NCBI GenBank assembly: GCA_015501605.1
Contig: JADNRZ010000009.1
Location: 1,302,001 to 1,366,000, forward strand
Length of the DNA stretch: 64,000 bases
Source: Panaeolus papilionaceus
Taxonomy: Eukaryota; Basidiomycota; Agaricomycetes; Agaricales
Direction of reading: 5' to 3'
The translations under genes and the position numbers were made by a program. Every line of letters begins with the position of its first letter. Position 1 is the stretch's first letter. The notes below the pieces were generated by a model. That model saw only the letters and a program-made list of their open reading frames with translations, made no database searches and was not told where the DNA came from. This document shows, in pieces, positions 1 through 10,511 of this stretch.

Positions 1-723
1 ACCGCACATACCCTGCTTTCGTTCATTTTCTCACTTGTATTAGTTTCCTGTCTTTGTACATTGCCGTCGTATCAGGCAACGCCCTCTGGTATGCCTTCCA
101 TAACCCCTTCACCATTGTGAGCACATTATCATTTTCTGTTGCGCCTTCATGTTCCTGATCCCTTTCAGCATGAGTACACGCCTATACATGAACTTGCCCT
201 CACTTTTATGGGTGCCGCATTCTTTATCATCGTCGGTTCTTTCGCAGCCTATCACATATACCTCACCTAGTACGTAAACGCCATCCTACCTTCCAGCATC
301 ACGCTAATGCTACCAAAAGCACAAACCAAACTACCATCGAGAATATCACACCTTTCATCCTACTTCGCCATCTTCCTCGTCTACCACCGACGGGACATAC
401 CCTCTCAGACCCTCCCCTAGAACCAGAACTCTCTGGTGCTCAACGAAGACTTGTCAAAGATGCACACCAACAGATCCATCTTTACGACCTTGGTTGGAGA
501 AAGAATTTCAGTGAAGTCTTTGGCTGGAATCGTCCATATGGCTGGGTGTATCGCCTGTGGTATGGAGGCGCTTCGTGAGTCCCTTGAGCGCCTATTCACC
601 TTCCTTCTCTAACATTTGTCTGACAGAAGCGGCGACGGTAAAACGTTCCCGCGCAATCCACGCTCACAGGAATTACTTGCGCGATTAGCTAACGAGTTGG
701 TAAAGCTTGATGCAAACCGATGA
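1..723 (+). CDS. Palmitoyltransferase, PFA4-like DHHC family (3' part only)
   Basis: Only the C-terminal part is in the window, so the DHHC zinc-binding core lies upstream and is not seen. Coding segments are 1-116, 169-269, 320-574 and 627-723, joined by introns of 50 to 52 bases. The visible protein begins with two hydrophobic segments (about residues 1-25 and 45-70), which fit the third and fourth membrane spans of this family. They are followed by TNQTTIE, which contains the TTxE motif conserved in DHHC palmitoyltransferases. Further on comes YDLGWRKNFSEVFGWN, a stretch I associate with fungal Pfa4. Pfa4 S-palmitoylates membrane proteins at the ER, for example chitin synthase in yeast. 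The third exon has two possible acceptors; only the one at 318-319 keeps the TTxE frame. The PFA4 assignment comes from motif memory and a related DHHC member is possible. Confidence 0.8.
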
Positions 724-1655
724 TCCGTTTCTGCAGTCACTCCTTTCACTCCTTGGCTCGAACTCTCTACAGTACACTTACAGCTATTTAATACTCGCGA
801 GTTACACTAGGAACCCTGTTCATGGACCTTATCCGATTGTCCTTGTTATGCTTAATTTACTCGGATTTTCTCAATTGCCATTTCCGACCAAGACGCTGAA
901 GGCGTGATGATTGCGTCTTACACCAATGTCCACGATATAAGACTCCACTGACCGCGACTTTTGCATCTTACACACTATCCCTCCCATACCTTACCCCTCA
1001 CCAACCAATGACGCTTTCTACTAATTTCAGACCCTCCACTCATGGGTTTTCTTGTCGCATGCCCTTCGACCTTTTCACCATAGCTGTCTCAAAATAGTGG
1101 ATCTCACATGTTGCTTGTCCTTGTTATAACTAGCCTCTCCATTTAGGCACGATACCACCTCATATGCCCGGGTTTTGCTTTGAAAGGGCACATCTCCAAA
1201 GGTATGTAACCCCCTCATCATACACCTTTATTGCGGCCATTCGCTGAACAAAACAAGTGTCTAAGATCCGGCTTACACACATGATAGGCTCGTGGGTTCC
1301 TTAATAATATGGGATTTGTCAGGACCTCTCCCATTCCTTTTCTGATGCCAGCGTGGCGTTTCGTGGTTAAATGTATACCGCTCGCCGTGATGGAAAGACA
1401 AGGATCAGAGTCACAGTGGCTTCGGAGCACCTACTTTTGGCCTTAAGGAACCAAATATTGAACCCCAGAAAACACAATGCGGGGATGAGTCTCGCGAAAG
1501 GTGTGACGTCACATGGGAGGGTCAAGGAGCTGCACTCAGTGCACTGTGTCGGTACGTGCCCAGATCAGGCTCCATTCTTATTTAAAGGGGCTGATAATAC
1601 TGGCTTTTCAGCTTAACTGGAACAATCCCTCCTTTGAGCGCTTTCCTATTCATTC
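724..1655 (+). other. Intergenic region upstream of Egt1
   Basis: This stretch separates the end of the palmitoyltransferase gene from the Egt1 start codon. I see no coding segment; the short open frames lack splice context and family motifs. Its last 160 bases contain a CRE-like palindrome and an AT-rich TATA-like stretch, listed separately. Confidence 0.6.
1504..1511. promoter_or_regulatory. CRE-like palindrome TGACGTCA upstream of Egt1
   Basis: The perfect 8-base palindrome TGACGTCA lies 145 bases upstream of the Egt1 start codon. In fungi this is the binding site of Atf1/CREB-type bZIP factors acting below stress MAP kinases. Its use here is inferred from position and sequence only. A TATA-like stretch, TATTTAAA, lies at 1579-1586. 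Confidence 0.4.
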
Positions 1656-4600
1656 ATGCCTGCTGAAATTCTTGACCTCCATGCTCGTTCGAACGAAGGA
1701 ATTGTCGTTTCTGACATTCCGAAGCAAATCATCGATGGCTTGACTCGTCCTGTTAACGAGAAGCAGATGCCGACTATGGTGCTCTATGACGAACGTGGGC
1801 TTCGACTCTACGACGACATTACTACTGAAGCACCAGAGTACTACCTCTTCCAAGCTGAAGAGAACATCCTGAAAAGCAAGGCTGATGAAATTGTCCAAAC
1901 CATGCATCGAGCATCTGGTGTTAGGGCTGACGAAGTCGTCGTCGAACTTGGTGCTGGGTGAGTCCTCGTCTCGTTGTCCCAGGTTGTCTTTGTCTCTGCC
2001 GCCGGCGTTCAAATACGCTCGATGTCCTCTTTGGATCATTGAATTCCTTCCTTTTTCGCGAAATCATCATTGCATCACCCTCTACTCGGATCTTATTTTC
2101 CCTTCTCGGATTGTCATAGGACCTCTTAATCTTATCATCTGACACAGTGCCCTCCGCAAAACCTCCCACATTCTACTTGGACTGTCGCGTTTGGTGGGAG
2201 AAAAGAAAGACACCTCCCCGATCACATACTATGCTCTCGATCTCGAGTTGCGGGAGTTAGAACGTACTCTTGGTCATATCGAAACTTCGGAGGTCGGAAA
2301 ACAGCTCAGCGGCAAAGTATTGACGAAAGGCATGTGGGGCACATACGACGATGGACTCAAATTTATCGAGAACGGAGGTTTAACCTGTCAAAACACCGCT
2401 CGACACTTGGCCTCTTCTATTTCGCATTTAGAAACTGGAAGTGGCGGGTCATCCGGCAGTAGTGGTGACAGTGATGACGCATCATCTCCGACTCTGAGCG
2501 AGTTTTCGTCGAATGCCTCCGATGACTCGTCCCCCATTTCGACACCTGACACAGCAGCCGCTCCGCCTCTCCACATCATGTTTTTGGGGTCGTCCTTGGG
2601 GAACTTTCCAAGAGATGATGGGTCAGCTTTCTTGCGCTCTTTGCCCCTCAAAGCAGGCTCAGGAGATACGCTTCTAATTGGATTGGATCATGATAACGAA
2701 AAAGCGAAGATCGAGGAAGCGTATCATGACCCCAAAGGATATACCACCAAATTCATTTTGAACGGCCTCAAATCAGCCGGTCGAGCCCTGGGAGACGAGC
2801 ACATGTTCAAGGAGGAGAACTGGGAATATATTAATCAATACAAAGCCGTAAGTAGGTCTTCGATATCCTTATCGACCTTTCAAACTGACCTGTGCTTCTG
2901 ATAGGATGAGAGTAAATATATTTATCTCTTATTTTTAGGACACAATGCTAAAAATTACGACGATAGGGCGACATGAGGCCTTCTTGAAGTCTAAATGCGA
3001 CCAGAGCATCAAGGAGCCTAGGAGCCAGAACGAGGTTTTCTTCCAAAAGGGTGAAATTATGAAGATTGAGGAGTCGTGGAAGGTCAGTATAGAACTGTCC
3101 CGTTTCGTCAATGCTGACGCTTACTTGTGCTGATAAATATAGTATTCTGATGTGGACGCATTCACCATGTTTATTTCTGCTAACCTTCGACCCATCCAAC
3201 GATGGATGGACCCGGATGCTCAGTACTCACTATGGCTGTTGGAGCGGCCACCATTCTATTTCCCATTGCTGAAGTGTCCTTCTGAACCCCAAAACCTATA
3301 TTCGATGACACCGTTCGGCATGCCGTCAGTCCAAGAGTGGAAGCACATCTGGGATGCTTGGGATTTTATTACTCTCCGAATGATACCGCCGTCTATGCTT
3401 CATCAGAAGCCTATTGATCTGCGTCATATTTGTCTATTCTACCTCGGCCACATCCCGACGTTCCTTGATATCCATCTGTCTCGGTTGTTGAACGAGCCTC
3501 ATACCGAACCGGAGAACTTCAAGGTGTGTAGTGCAGTACATGTTTCGTGCCATGAATCGACACTGATCACATCCTCCCTCAGTACATCTTTGAGGTTTGT
3601 AGATACACACTTTGTGATTTCATGTCTTAACGTTTTCTACATTTAGCGCGGTATTGACCCAGATGTCGATGACCCCACACAATGTCACGTATGTTGACCC
3701 TTTATCGGTTCAAACTCATCCTCCTAATACTTTTGTTAGCCACACTCAGAGGTACCGATGAAAGAAGAGGACTGGCCTACCTTGACCAGCATTTTGGCTT
3801 TCCAGGACAAGGTTCGACGCCGCGTACTTCAGCTTTACAATGATATCGCTTCGAACAAGGTCCCCTTGACCCGCAAAGTTGCCCGTGTACTCTTTATGAC
3901 CCTCGAACACGAAGCCATGCACGCTGAAACTCTGCTCTATATGCTTCTACAACGAGCAGGCACAGGCACAATCTCTCCCTCGGGCTTTGTTTCGCCACCG
4001 TGGTCTTCGCTCGCCGAAGGCTGGAAGACCGCACCGCCTGCAAAATCCGAAACCGTCCAGCTTGGACCTGCGACCATAGAGCTGGGTCACGATGATCTCG
4101 AATCGGAGGATGCATCGACCGACGTCAAATCTCATGAATTCGGATGGGACAACGAGAGCCCCAAACGTCAGGTTTCGGTAGGCGAATTCAAGATTTCATG
4201 GCGCCCAGTTACCAATTGGGAATTCTTCCAATTTTTCACTGGAGAAGGAAAGGACCGAGTCAGCATGCCTGCCAGCTGGGTTGACCAAGATGGAACGATC
4301 AAGGTTCGCACTCTGTATGGTCCAATTTCGATGGACGTTGCAAGTGACTGGCCTGTTATGACGTCCTACAACGACCTTTCTACCTATGCCACTGTCAAAG
4401 GAGGCCGTCTGCCGACTGAACCAGAACTTCGTCTCTTCTATGACAAATTTGAATCGGGATATGGAGGTGGCTCCAACATTGGCTTCAGAAACTGGCACCC
4501 CGTACCGTATGTATACTCTTCCCTTTCGAAAGTGTTGTGACACTCATTATTTGGTGTACAGTGCCACGACAGGTACAGAGAGGCAAGAAGGACGAGGTAC

Positions 4601-4890
4601 GAATGGAGGGGTGTGGGAGTGGACTTCAACTGCACTGGATGCAGTGGATGGGTTTGTGCCGTCCAAGTTATACCCTGGGTATTCAATGGATTTCTTTGAT
4701 CAGAAACATCAGGTCGTGGTGAGTTTTGGATCAAAGAGATATTCGTTTCGTCGAACTAATCTTTTGCCCCTAGCTCGGTGGTTCTTATGCGACCATTCCT
4801 AGGATTGCAGAGAGACGATCCTTCAGGAACTGGTACCAGAAGAATTATCCCTACGCATGGGTTGGAGGACGCATCGCCTACGATGTCTGA
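1656..4890 (+). CDS. egt1: Ergothioneine biosynthesis protein 1 (EgtD-EgtB fusion)
   Basis: Egt1 makes hercynine from histidine by SAM-dependent trimethylation and then couples it to cysteine with oxygen, giving hercynylcysteine sulfoxide on the way to the antioxidant ergothioneine. My nine-exon model is 1656-1957, 2148-2851, 2967-3082, 3143-3523, 3583-3594, 3647-3688, 3740-4506, 4562-4718 and 4774-4890, about 865 residues, the usual fungal length. The N-terminal half is an EgtD-type methyltransferase with the SAM motif VVELGAG split by intron 1. The middle is a DinB-like domain with iron-ligand histidines in GHIPTFLD and HEAMHAE (HxxxHxE). The C-terminal part is an FGE-sulfatase fold with NGGVWEWTS and ending RIAYDV. 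Intron 2 uses GTAGGT rather than the earlier GTAAGT, because only that joins the frame into RRHEAFLKSKCDQ. Exon 5 is a 12-base microexon. A serine-rich insert sits in the methyltransferase part around 2430-2560. Confidence 0.95.
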
Positions 4891-5021
4891 TCCTCTTAGC
4901 TTGTAGCAGCTAAATCGAATCAAGAAGGATTGACAAAGCCAATGTACACGTACGAAATCTGCTTGTATAAATATCACTCATGTAACACAATATTTATTGA
5001 ATTGGATATTTTCCCTACTTA

Positions 5022-6411
5022 TCATGACAGAAGATCCAAAAATTCCTCTTCCCCCTCTTCCTCTTGCATCCTTACAATCGGGATGGCAACTGATCGTGCT
5101 CTTGATACACCTGGCGTTTGTTGCTTCTTGTACAGATACCTCTGTGCATATTGTGGGGCAAGGCGTCGTTCATTTAAAGATGCTTTCTTGCCGATCCAAA
5201 TGTAGACCGCTGGCTGTGTCGGATTGGACGAATCATCGAGGAGGAATGCGTCCATAGACGAGAGTGAGGCTCGAACAGGGTCCACTTGTTCGAAGGTTAC
5301 CTCGCCTGAAGCATCGGAGAGTCTGAAGAGGGATCTTTCGTGCTGGTCGACAACTGAATCTGCTTTGCGCAGTACGGTTCCTTCCCCAAATTCGGCAAGG
5401 AAAAGGCTGAATCCAGAGCCACCTTCGTCTGAGGAAAACAGTGTGATATGTATCAGTGAGAGAAAGACAAACGTGACATGAATCACAAACCAAAGACACT
5501 CGAGCTGCACTGACTGCGCCGTTCATTCATGATACTCTGAGCAAATTCAGCAGCCTTGAATTTCTCTTGACCAGCGCTCGTTCGTGTGTTGAGCTGCAAC
5601 AAGTTCTCCCCCTTGTCCAGAACGTACGTATCTCCTTCCACTAAGCTCTCTGCGACGGGCGCTACCTCTCTGACAATCAAGCTGGCGCGACCGCCTGAAG
5701 CACGCTTGACGAGAGTGATACGATACAACTTGCGGATGTTAAGAGGAGGGGTGGCAGCTACATGATGGAATCCAGAGCTAACGCCCCCTTTAAGGGATGT
5801 AAAGCGCGGGAAGTAGGTCAAAAACCTCGTCGATTCGTATCCTTGAATTTCGCGAAATTGGACAGGTTTTCCATGGAGGACTTGTATTGACAAGTCTCAA
5901 TAAAACCGTCTAAGTGCAGAAGTGAAAAACACGCACAATCATCCAATTCAACGGTTTTATAAGCAGCTGTGCCTGCCTCGTCCTGGGTAGTATTTTGTCC
6001 AAGCCAGAAATGCAGGTCATACGAAAACGACTTGGACTCTGGGGTCTTCTTGAACGTCTGGATACAGTGTTGATGGTCATTATGAGGCTAACTTGCGACG
6101 ACTGGTTGTCCTCACATATAGGACGATGTACGAATCTCCGTCATAAAAGGTACCATATCGTTCTTGTGCCCAAGGGACGACATGAAAATTCTCGATGCGC
6201 CAGATCTGAAGCCCCTCTGCTTTTCCAGCATCCTCCCAAGCAGGCTCTAACTCTCCTGCTTCTTCTCGAACATGCTTCTCCAACTATACAATTAGCAGTG
6301 GTCAATGCCAAAAGATCCCCCAATTGACTGAAATCCACGTACATCCGATCCAAGCAGTGCGATATTCGAATCTTCGATGTCGTAGACTTTAGTTTTGGTA
6401 AGGTGGGCCAT
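5022..6411 (-). CDS. Severin/gelsolin-like actin-binding protein
   Basis: This cytoplasmic protein is predicted to sever and cap actin filaments in a calcium-dependent way. The start ATG at 6409-6411 opens a short first exon ([14 protein letters not shown]). Later exons carry gelsolin-repeat signatures: LQIWRIENF with [13 protein letters not shown] in repeat 1, [23 protein letters not shown] and [10 protein letters not shown] at the repeat 1 to 2 junction, then a second and third repeat ending with YIWIGKKAS and QRYL. That gives three repeats and about 390 residues, typical of fungal severins rather than six-repeat gelsolin. Intron phases were checked at the LDD/YLS junction and at SSVF/DEGG (last intron about 5429-5490). 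It is convergent with Egt1, about 130 bases away. I saw no sign of truncation. Confidence 0.9.
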
Positions 6412-6654
6412 AATGATGATAAATGGGAGGATAGGGGTTAACGATGGGATGAAGATGGAAATGGAATGTGATGGTGTTTGCTAAAAGCAATGCATTATAA
6501 CAAGTCGAGAGCGAGCTACATAGTCAGATAGTAGGGTATGATTAGGTGCTACAAATGATATACATGTTGATAAATAGTATGGCCAAGTCCCGGAAAGCCG
6601 CTGTAAAGGAGTGCGTAGATGATAGAAAAAGCGAAGGCAAAGAAACAGAAATGA

Positions 6655-8325
6655 CTAAAACTTGCGTGGTTTTAGTCTAGACATGAGGTAGTTGAAATTG
6701 CGTCTCGCCGGCTCAATGAAAGGTATACCGAGTTCGTCGATAAGTTCCTCTTCAGAACTCGAGTTAAGCAAAGACCAAAAGCCCTTGGCCGAGGAATAAT
6801 CAAAATCCTCCACTGAAGCTGCTTCTGGATCTGAGAGTGTCCATTTCCAGAGACCGTAGTCATTCAACAACATCCCTTGTTGCTTTGCTTTCTGAGAAAT
6901 ATCCTTTACGAAGGCAGAGTCTCCAGTTAAGGACAAAAGGGCGGCACCGCGAGATTTCTGGGGTACTAGGCTGTATGGGTAACATATCAGGCTCAGGTTT
7001 GAAGAAAAAATTGATTAGCTAGGCTTACTGTATAGTCATACGCCTAAACGCCCCATCCGCATTTTCAATGGAGGAAATGCGTTCCAGGCGAGTACTCCAC
7101 GATTCCTTGGGCCCCGGTAGGCGAACGACACCTTCCCATTTGTAAGGGTTTGTTGAGAATGTCTCAACGAGCAAACCTCGTTGATGCAGCAAAGGAATGA
7201 TATCCTCGTGGAGAGGATTGTGTGGTTTGTCTTCGGAAGATTTTGTTGATCGCGTTCGCTTTTTCGGAGGTGGTTTGGTGGAGCTGGGGGATTCTGCCAC
7301 ATAAAAAGGAGATGGATCTGATGGCAAGGGTACATGAACAAAGTCTGGATGTAGGAGCATGAGTTGCACATCTGGGATTGACACTACGTTTCGTCTGCTA
7401 AATAAGGCGATTTTAATAGAGCAAATATTTTCGTAATGGTCTAGACTTACTATTCCCCTACAAGGTGCAATTCATAACTGGGTTCGAGACTATCCTGGCA
7501 AAAATCCTGAAACAATGCAACATTAGCGTTTGATAGCGCTGTGTTAACCGGACGCACAAGAACATGACCAACAGCATCCCTTGAGATAGGCTGATCAAGG
7601 TGACCGATAAATCTAACGGCAATCCTTTGTTTTGCATTCAAAAGTGCTAGGAACGCAGGATCATTGAGTTGGGAGACGGAATAGCAACCAGCCTCCACGA
7701 GTTTCTTAGCAGTAGCCATGCTGTTGCACGGTGAGAAATAATGTAAATTGAGATGAGGATACTGCTCACCCAATTTTGGGAAGCTTCGAAAGTTGTGCGA
7801 CGCTACGACTTTTCAAGACTTCTTGCAAATTCGGTGTCGCTGTGACAGTGTGAGTATGTAATAAACGAGAGAGAGCGATGAGGGAACGTACATTTTCCCT
7901 GAGTGCTACTCTCATATAGAAAGTCGTCTATTCTGTTCATGATTCCAGGACCTACACCTTGAAGCTAGTCGGTTCAGGATAATGTGCTGAGTGCGAAGCT
8001 TTGCCCAAAATACCTCCAAAACCTCTCTCCCCGCCTGTATTGGATGTTTAACACGAGAAACAGCTTGTATTGCCTTTACATATGCTATGACACGAAAGCT
8101 ATTCGCATCAGATTTTTTCTCCTCCTCCTCTTTACCTAGACAGAAAGATATGTTAGACCTGTGTTTAGCAATAGAGATTGAGGTTGAGTGACAATTACAA
8201 CGTTGAAGATGGCGTATTATATCTTCATTTAAACGATGTTTCTGAACTGAATATAACCTCCTCGTTATCTGTGATGTTGTTGACCTGATATTTGAGCGAA
8301 GAAGAGAATTGTAATGAGTGAGCAT
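6655..8325 (-). CDS. Family X DNA polymerase homologue, mitochondrial type, catalytic residues altered
   Basis: The layout matches the Pol beta/lambda fold: an N-terminal helical domain with a helix-hairpin-helix (GVGPGIMNRI), a second HhH-like segment, the palm, and a C-terminal finger/thumb part (KSRGAALLSLTGD, LLNDYGLWKW). The start chosen at 8325 gives MLTHYNSLLRSNIRSTTS, an arginine/serine-rich N-terminus resembling a mitochondrial presequence. In-frame ATGs exist upstream. The palm reads GEYRRNVVSIPDVQLML where Pol beta has GS.RRG.....GDMDVLL, so the second metal-binding Asp is Gln. RRMTIHLVP stands where RRIDIRLIP is expected, so the third Asp is Thr. The palm exon is joined through introns at about 7393-7447 and 6973-7032. 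The gene is otherwise intact, with seven or so introns and about 450 residues. It may be a non-catalytic paralogue or a diverged fungal clade; enzymatic activity looks unlikely. Confidence 0.8.
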
Positions 8326-8588
8326 GTGTCTGCCATAAAACAAGCCGGTATGTGGTCGTTGTGTGACATTGTGAGTGATGTCACCGATGTGACAGTACGC
8401 GTTGGTGTGTTGTGAGTGAATCTCATTTTGGCTTTGCCTGACCATATCCGGTTCATCCTCACTACCCTTTAACGACGTCGAACTCATTCTGCTCGCTATC
8501 TCCAACAGCGAGCTCGATAAAAATTTGGTTTTGATACCTTCTTATCTTTACTTTTGACTGGTAACCTTCAACATCTCCTGCGTTCGTC
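8326..8588. promoter_or_regulatory. Divergent promoter region, polymerase homologue and SNF5
   Basis: These 263 bases lie between the chosen start of the polymerase homologue (-) and the SNF5 start (+), so both genes must start transcription in or near here. The minus-strand frame stays open up to 8505, which leaves room for an upstream start or leader. I could not assign specific factor sites. Confidence 0.4.
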
Positions 8589-10511
8589 ATGTCGAACACT
8601 CCAACACCATCTGGTTCTTCATACGTTCCGCCCACTTATGGCACTACGCCGACTTTCGATATAAACAGAAACATGTCCGACATACAATTTAAGCAAAGTT
8701 TGACACAATTGTCAGCTGCTGCAAATGCTGCTTATGCTGCTCCGATCCCAATGCAAGCCCAAACAAAGAGTAAGTATCCATTTTACTTGAACATTCAAGT
8801 TTCAACTCAACACTTTTATTACCTAGCTTATATGAAAAATATTAATTCATGGTCGACTTCTGTTACACCTCCTCCCAAAAATCCGGCTGCTGCCTCAAGA
8901 AGTACCAGAGCGCGAGCACCACGCCCGAGTAGTCTCGCGCCCACCCCACCTGTGCATCACCAGCCTGCAGTCCATCATCCACCCCCAGTTTATCAACCAC
9001 CTGCGCAATTAACCCCTGCAGTTCCCGCTCTCCCTCCCAATCCACCTCGACCGCCTTTACCCACAACTCCCCAAGCTCTCCAATCAACTTATGCTTCACG
9101 CTTAAAAATAGGCGTAACCCTTCTGGTTCAGCCTATCCTGGCCTCAACATCGGCAACCAGCCTCAGAACTGCTACAAGAAGAGGTGGTATTGTCAACTAC
9201 GCCGATCCAGGGTCAGGAGATGATCTCCCAGATGCGGGTGCCATTGATTCAGACGATTCAGACTTCATGGCGAGTGGAGGAGTCAGGACTTCCATACGAC
9301 AGTCAACGAGAAGTAGGTTAAGTACTGGAATAAATGTGTTCAATTCGACTACAGGTGTCTCCAGTCCTCGACCTACTGCGACTCCGCGACCGGACAAAGC
9401 AGAGTTAGACCATAGTTACCTCGGAATGATACCACCAACCAGATTCATAAAGTCGCGTTTGATGACGCCCACAGTTTATGAATACCCGTAGGTTTTTAAC
9501 TCTATCTTTCACTCAGCCCAAATCTTACCTCTTGCTTTAAGTGCACCTCATATCGTCGAGCATCAGGCTCGCCAGAGGACCTCGTTGGTACCTGTCCGTG
9601 TCGAGTTTGAAACAGAGACACATCGCATACGTGACTGCTTTATGTGGAATGTCAATGAAACCCTAGTTAAGCCAGAGGCATTCGCAAAAATATTTTGCAA
9701 TGATTTGGATATTCCCATTGTACCCTGGGCCGACACGATCGCTGCCCAAATACGTGCCCAATTGGAAGATCAAGAACCGGTGGCATCAATGGATCTGGGG
9801 TTGGATGGCGCAATGGACATTGACGCAACGCCACCAAACGGTGAAGAGCTGCCAGAATGTCGTGTTATTCTAAGTGTATGTAATAGCTCATATCTGGAGC
9901 CCCCTTGTGACTCATCTTTATCACTTAGATTGATGTGCAAATAGCGAACCACCATCTTCTGGATCACATTGAATGGGATCTGCTATCCCCGCTCACGCCA
10001 GAGGAATTCTCCAGAAAGTTGTGCGAGGAGTTGGGTTTAAGTGGAGAGGCTGTTCCTTTGGTCGCCCATGCAGTACACGAAGAGCTGATGAAACATAAAA
10101 AAGACGCGATTGAATGGGGTGTAATTGGAGGAGAGCGAGATGTCGGAGATGACGCTAATGCAGGCGGAGACAAGCCTACACGAGATCGCAGTGGTTTTGG
10201 TCTTGTCAAAGATAAGACTGGTCTGGGGCTGGGTTGGGGCCGTGCCCCGAGGGATGGGCGCGGACCGAAGACGCTGAAGAGTGTGTGGCGGGACTGGCAA
10301 GAGGCAGAAGAGTTTAGAACCATATTTGAGGAGCTTACGGCGGAGGAAGTCGAGAGAAGAGAGATTGAGAGGGAGCGTGCCACGAGGTATGCGATCATAT
10401 CATTCACCTTTACCTATGCATTTATTCATCTCACCATTTTCGTTGCCACACAGACGTTTACGCAGAGAGACGTCAAAATTCCAGAGCTCTACGCGGACCA
10501 GACGAAGGTGA
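8589..10511 (+). CDS. SNF5/SFH1 subunit of SWI/SNF-RSC chromatin remodelling complex
   Basis: This is the nuclear SMARCB1/INI1 family core subunit of an ATP-dependent chromatin remodeller. The N-terminal third is proline-, serine- and alanine-rich (PPVYQPPAQLTP type) and disordered. It is followed by the conserved stretch YASRLKIGVTLL, ATRRGGIVNYADPGSGD and the acidic DSDDSDF. The SNF5 domain has its two repeats: VPVRVEFETETHRIRDCFMW with FAKIFCNDL, and VQIANHHLLDHIEWDL with EEFSRKLCEELGL. A charged helical tail (EAEEFRTIFEEL, EVERREIERER) follows. Introns fall at about 8770-8825, 9489-9540, 9875-9929 and 10387-10454, each joining in frame. The last exon is short and basic and ends at TGA 10509-10511. 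Length is about 570 residues. Whether it serves SWI/SNF or RSC cannot be read from the sequence. Confidence 0.92.

Noticed and set aside
2849..2938. Egt1 intron 2 from GTAAGT to TTTTTAG
   Set aside because: It keeps a frame but inserts DTMLKITTIG before RHEAF. The GTAGGT to GATAG intron (2852-2966) gives the expected KAVRRHEAF join.
8326..8505. N-terminal extension of the polymerase homologue from an upstream ATG
   Set aside because: The frame is open, but the extension would bury the mitochondrial-type presequence that starts at 8325. It has low-complexity His/Gln/Thr content without family similarity.
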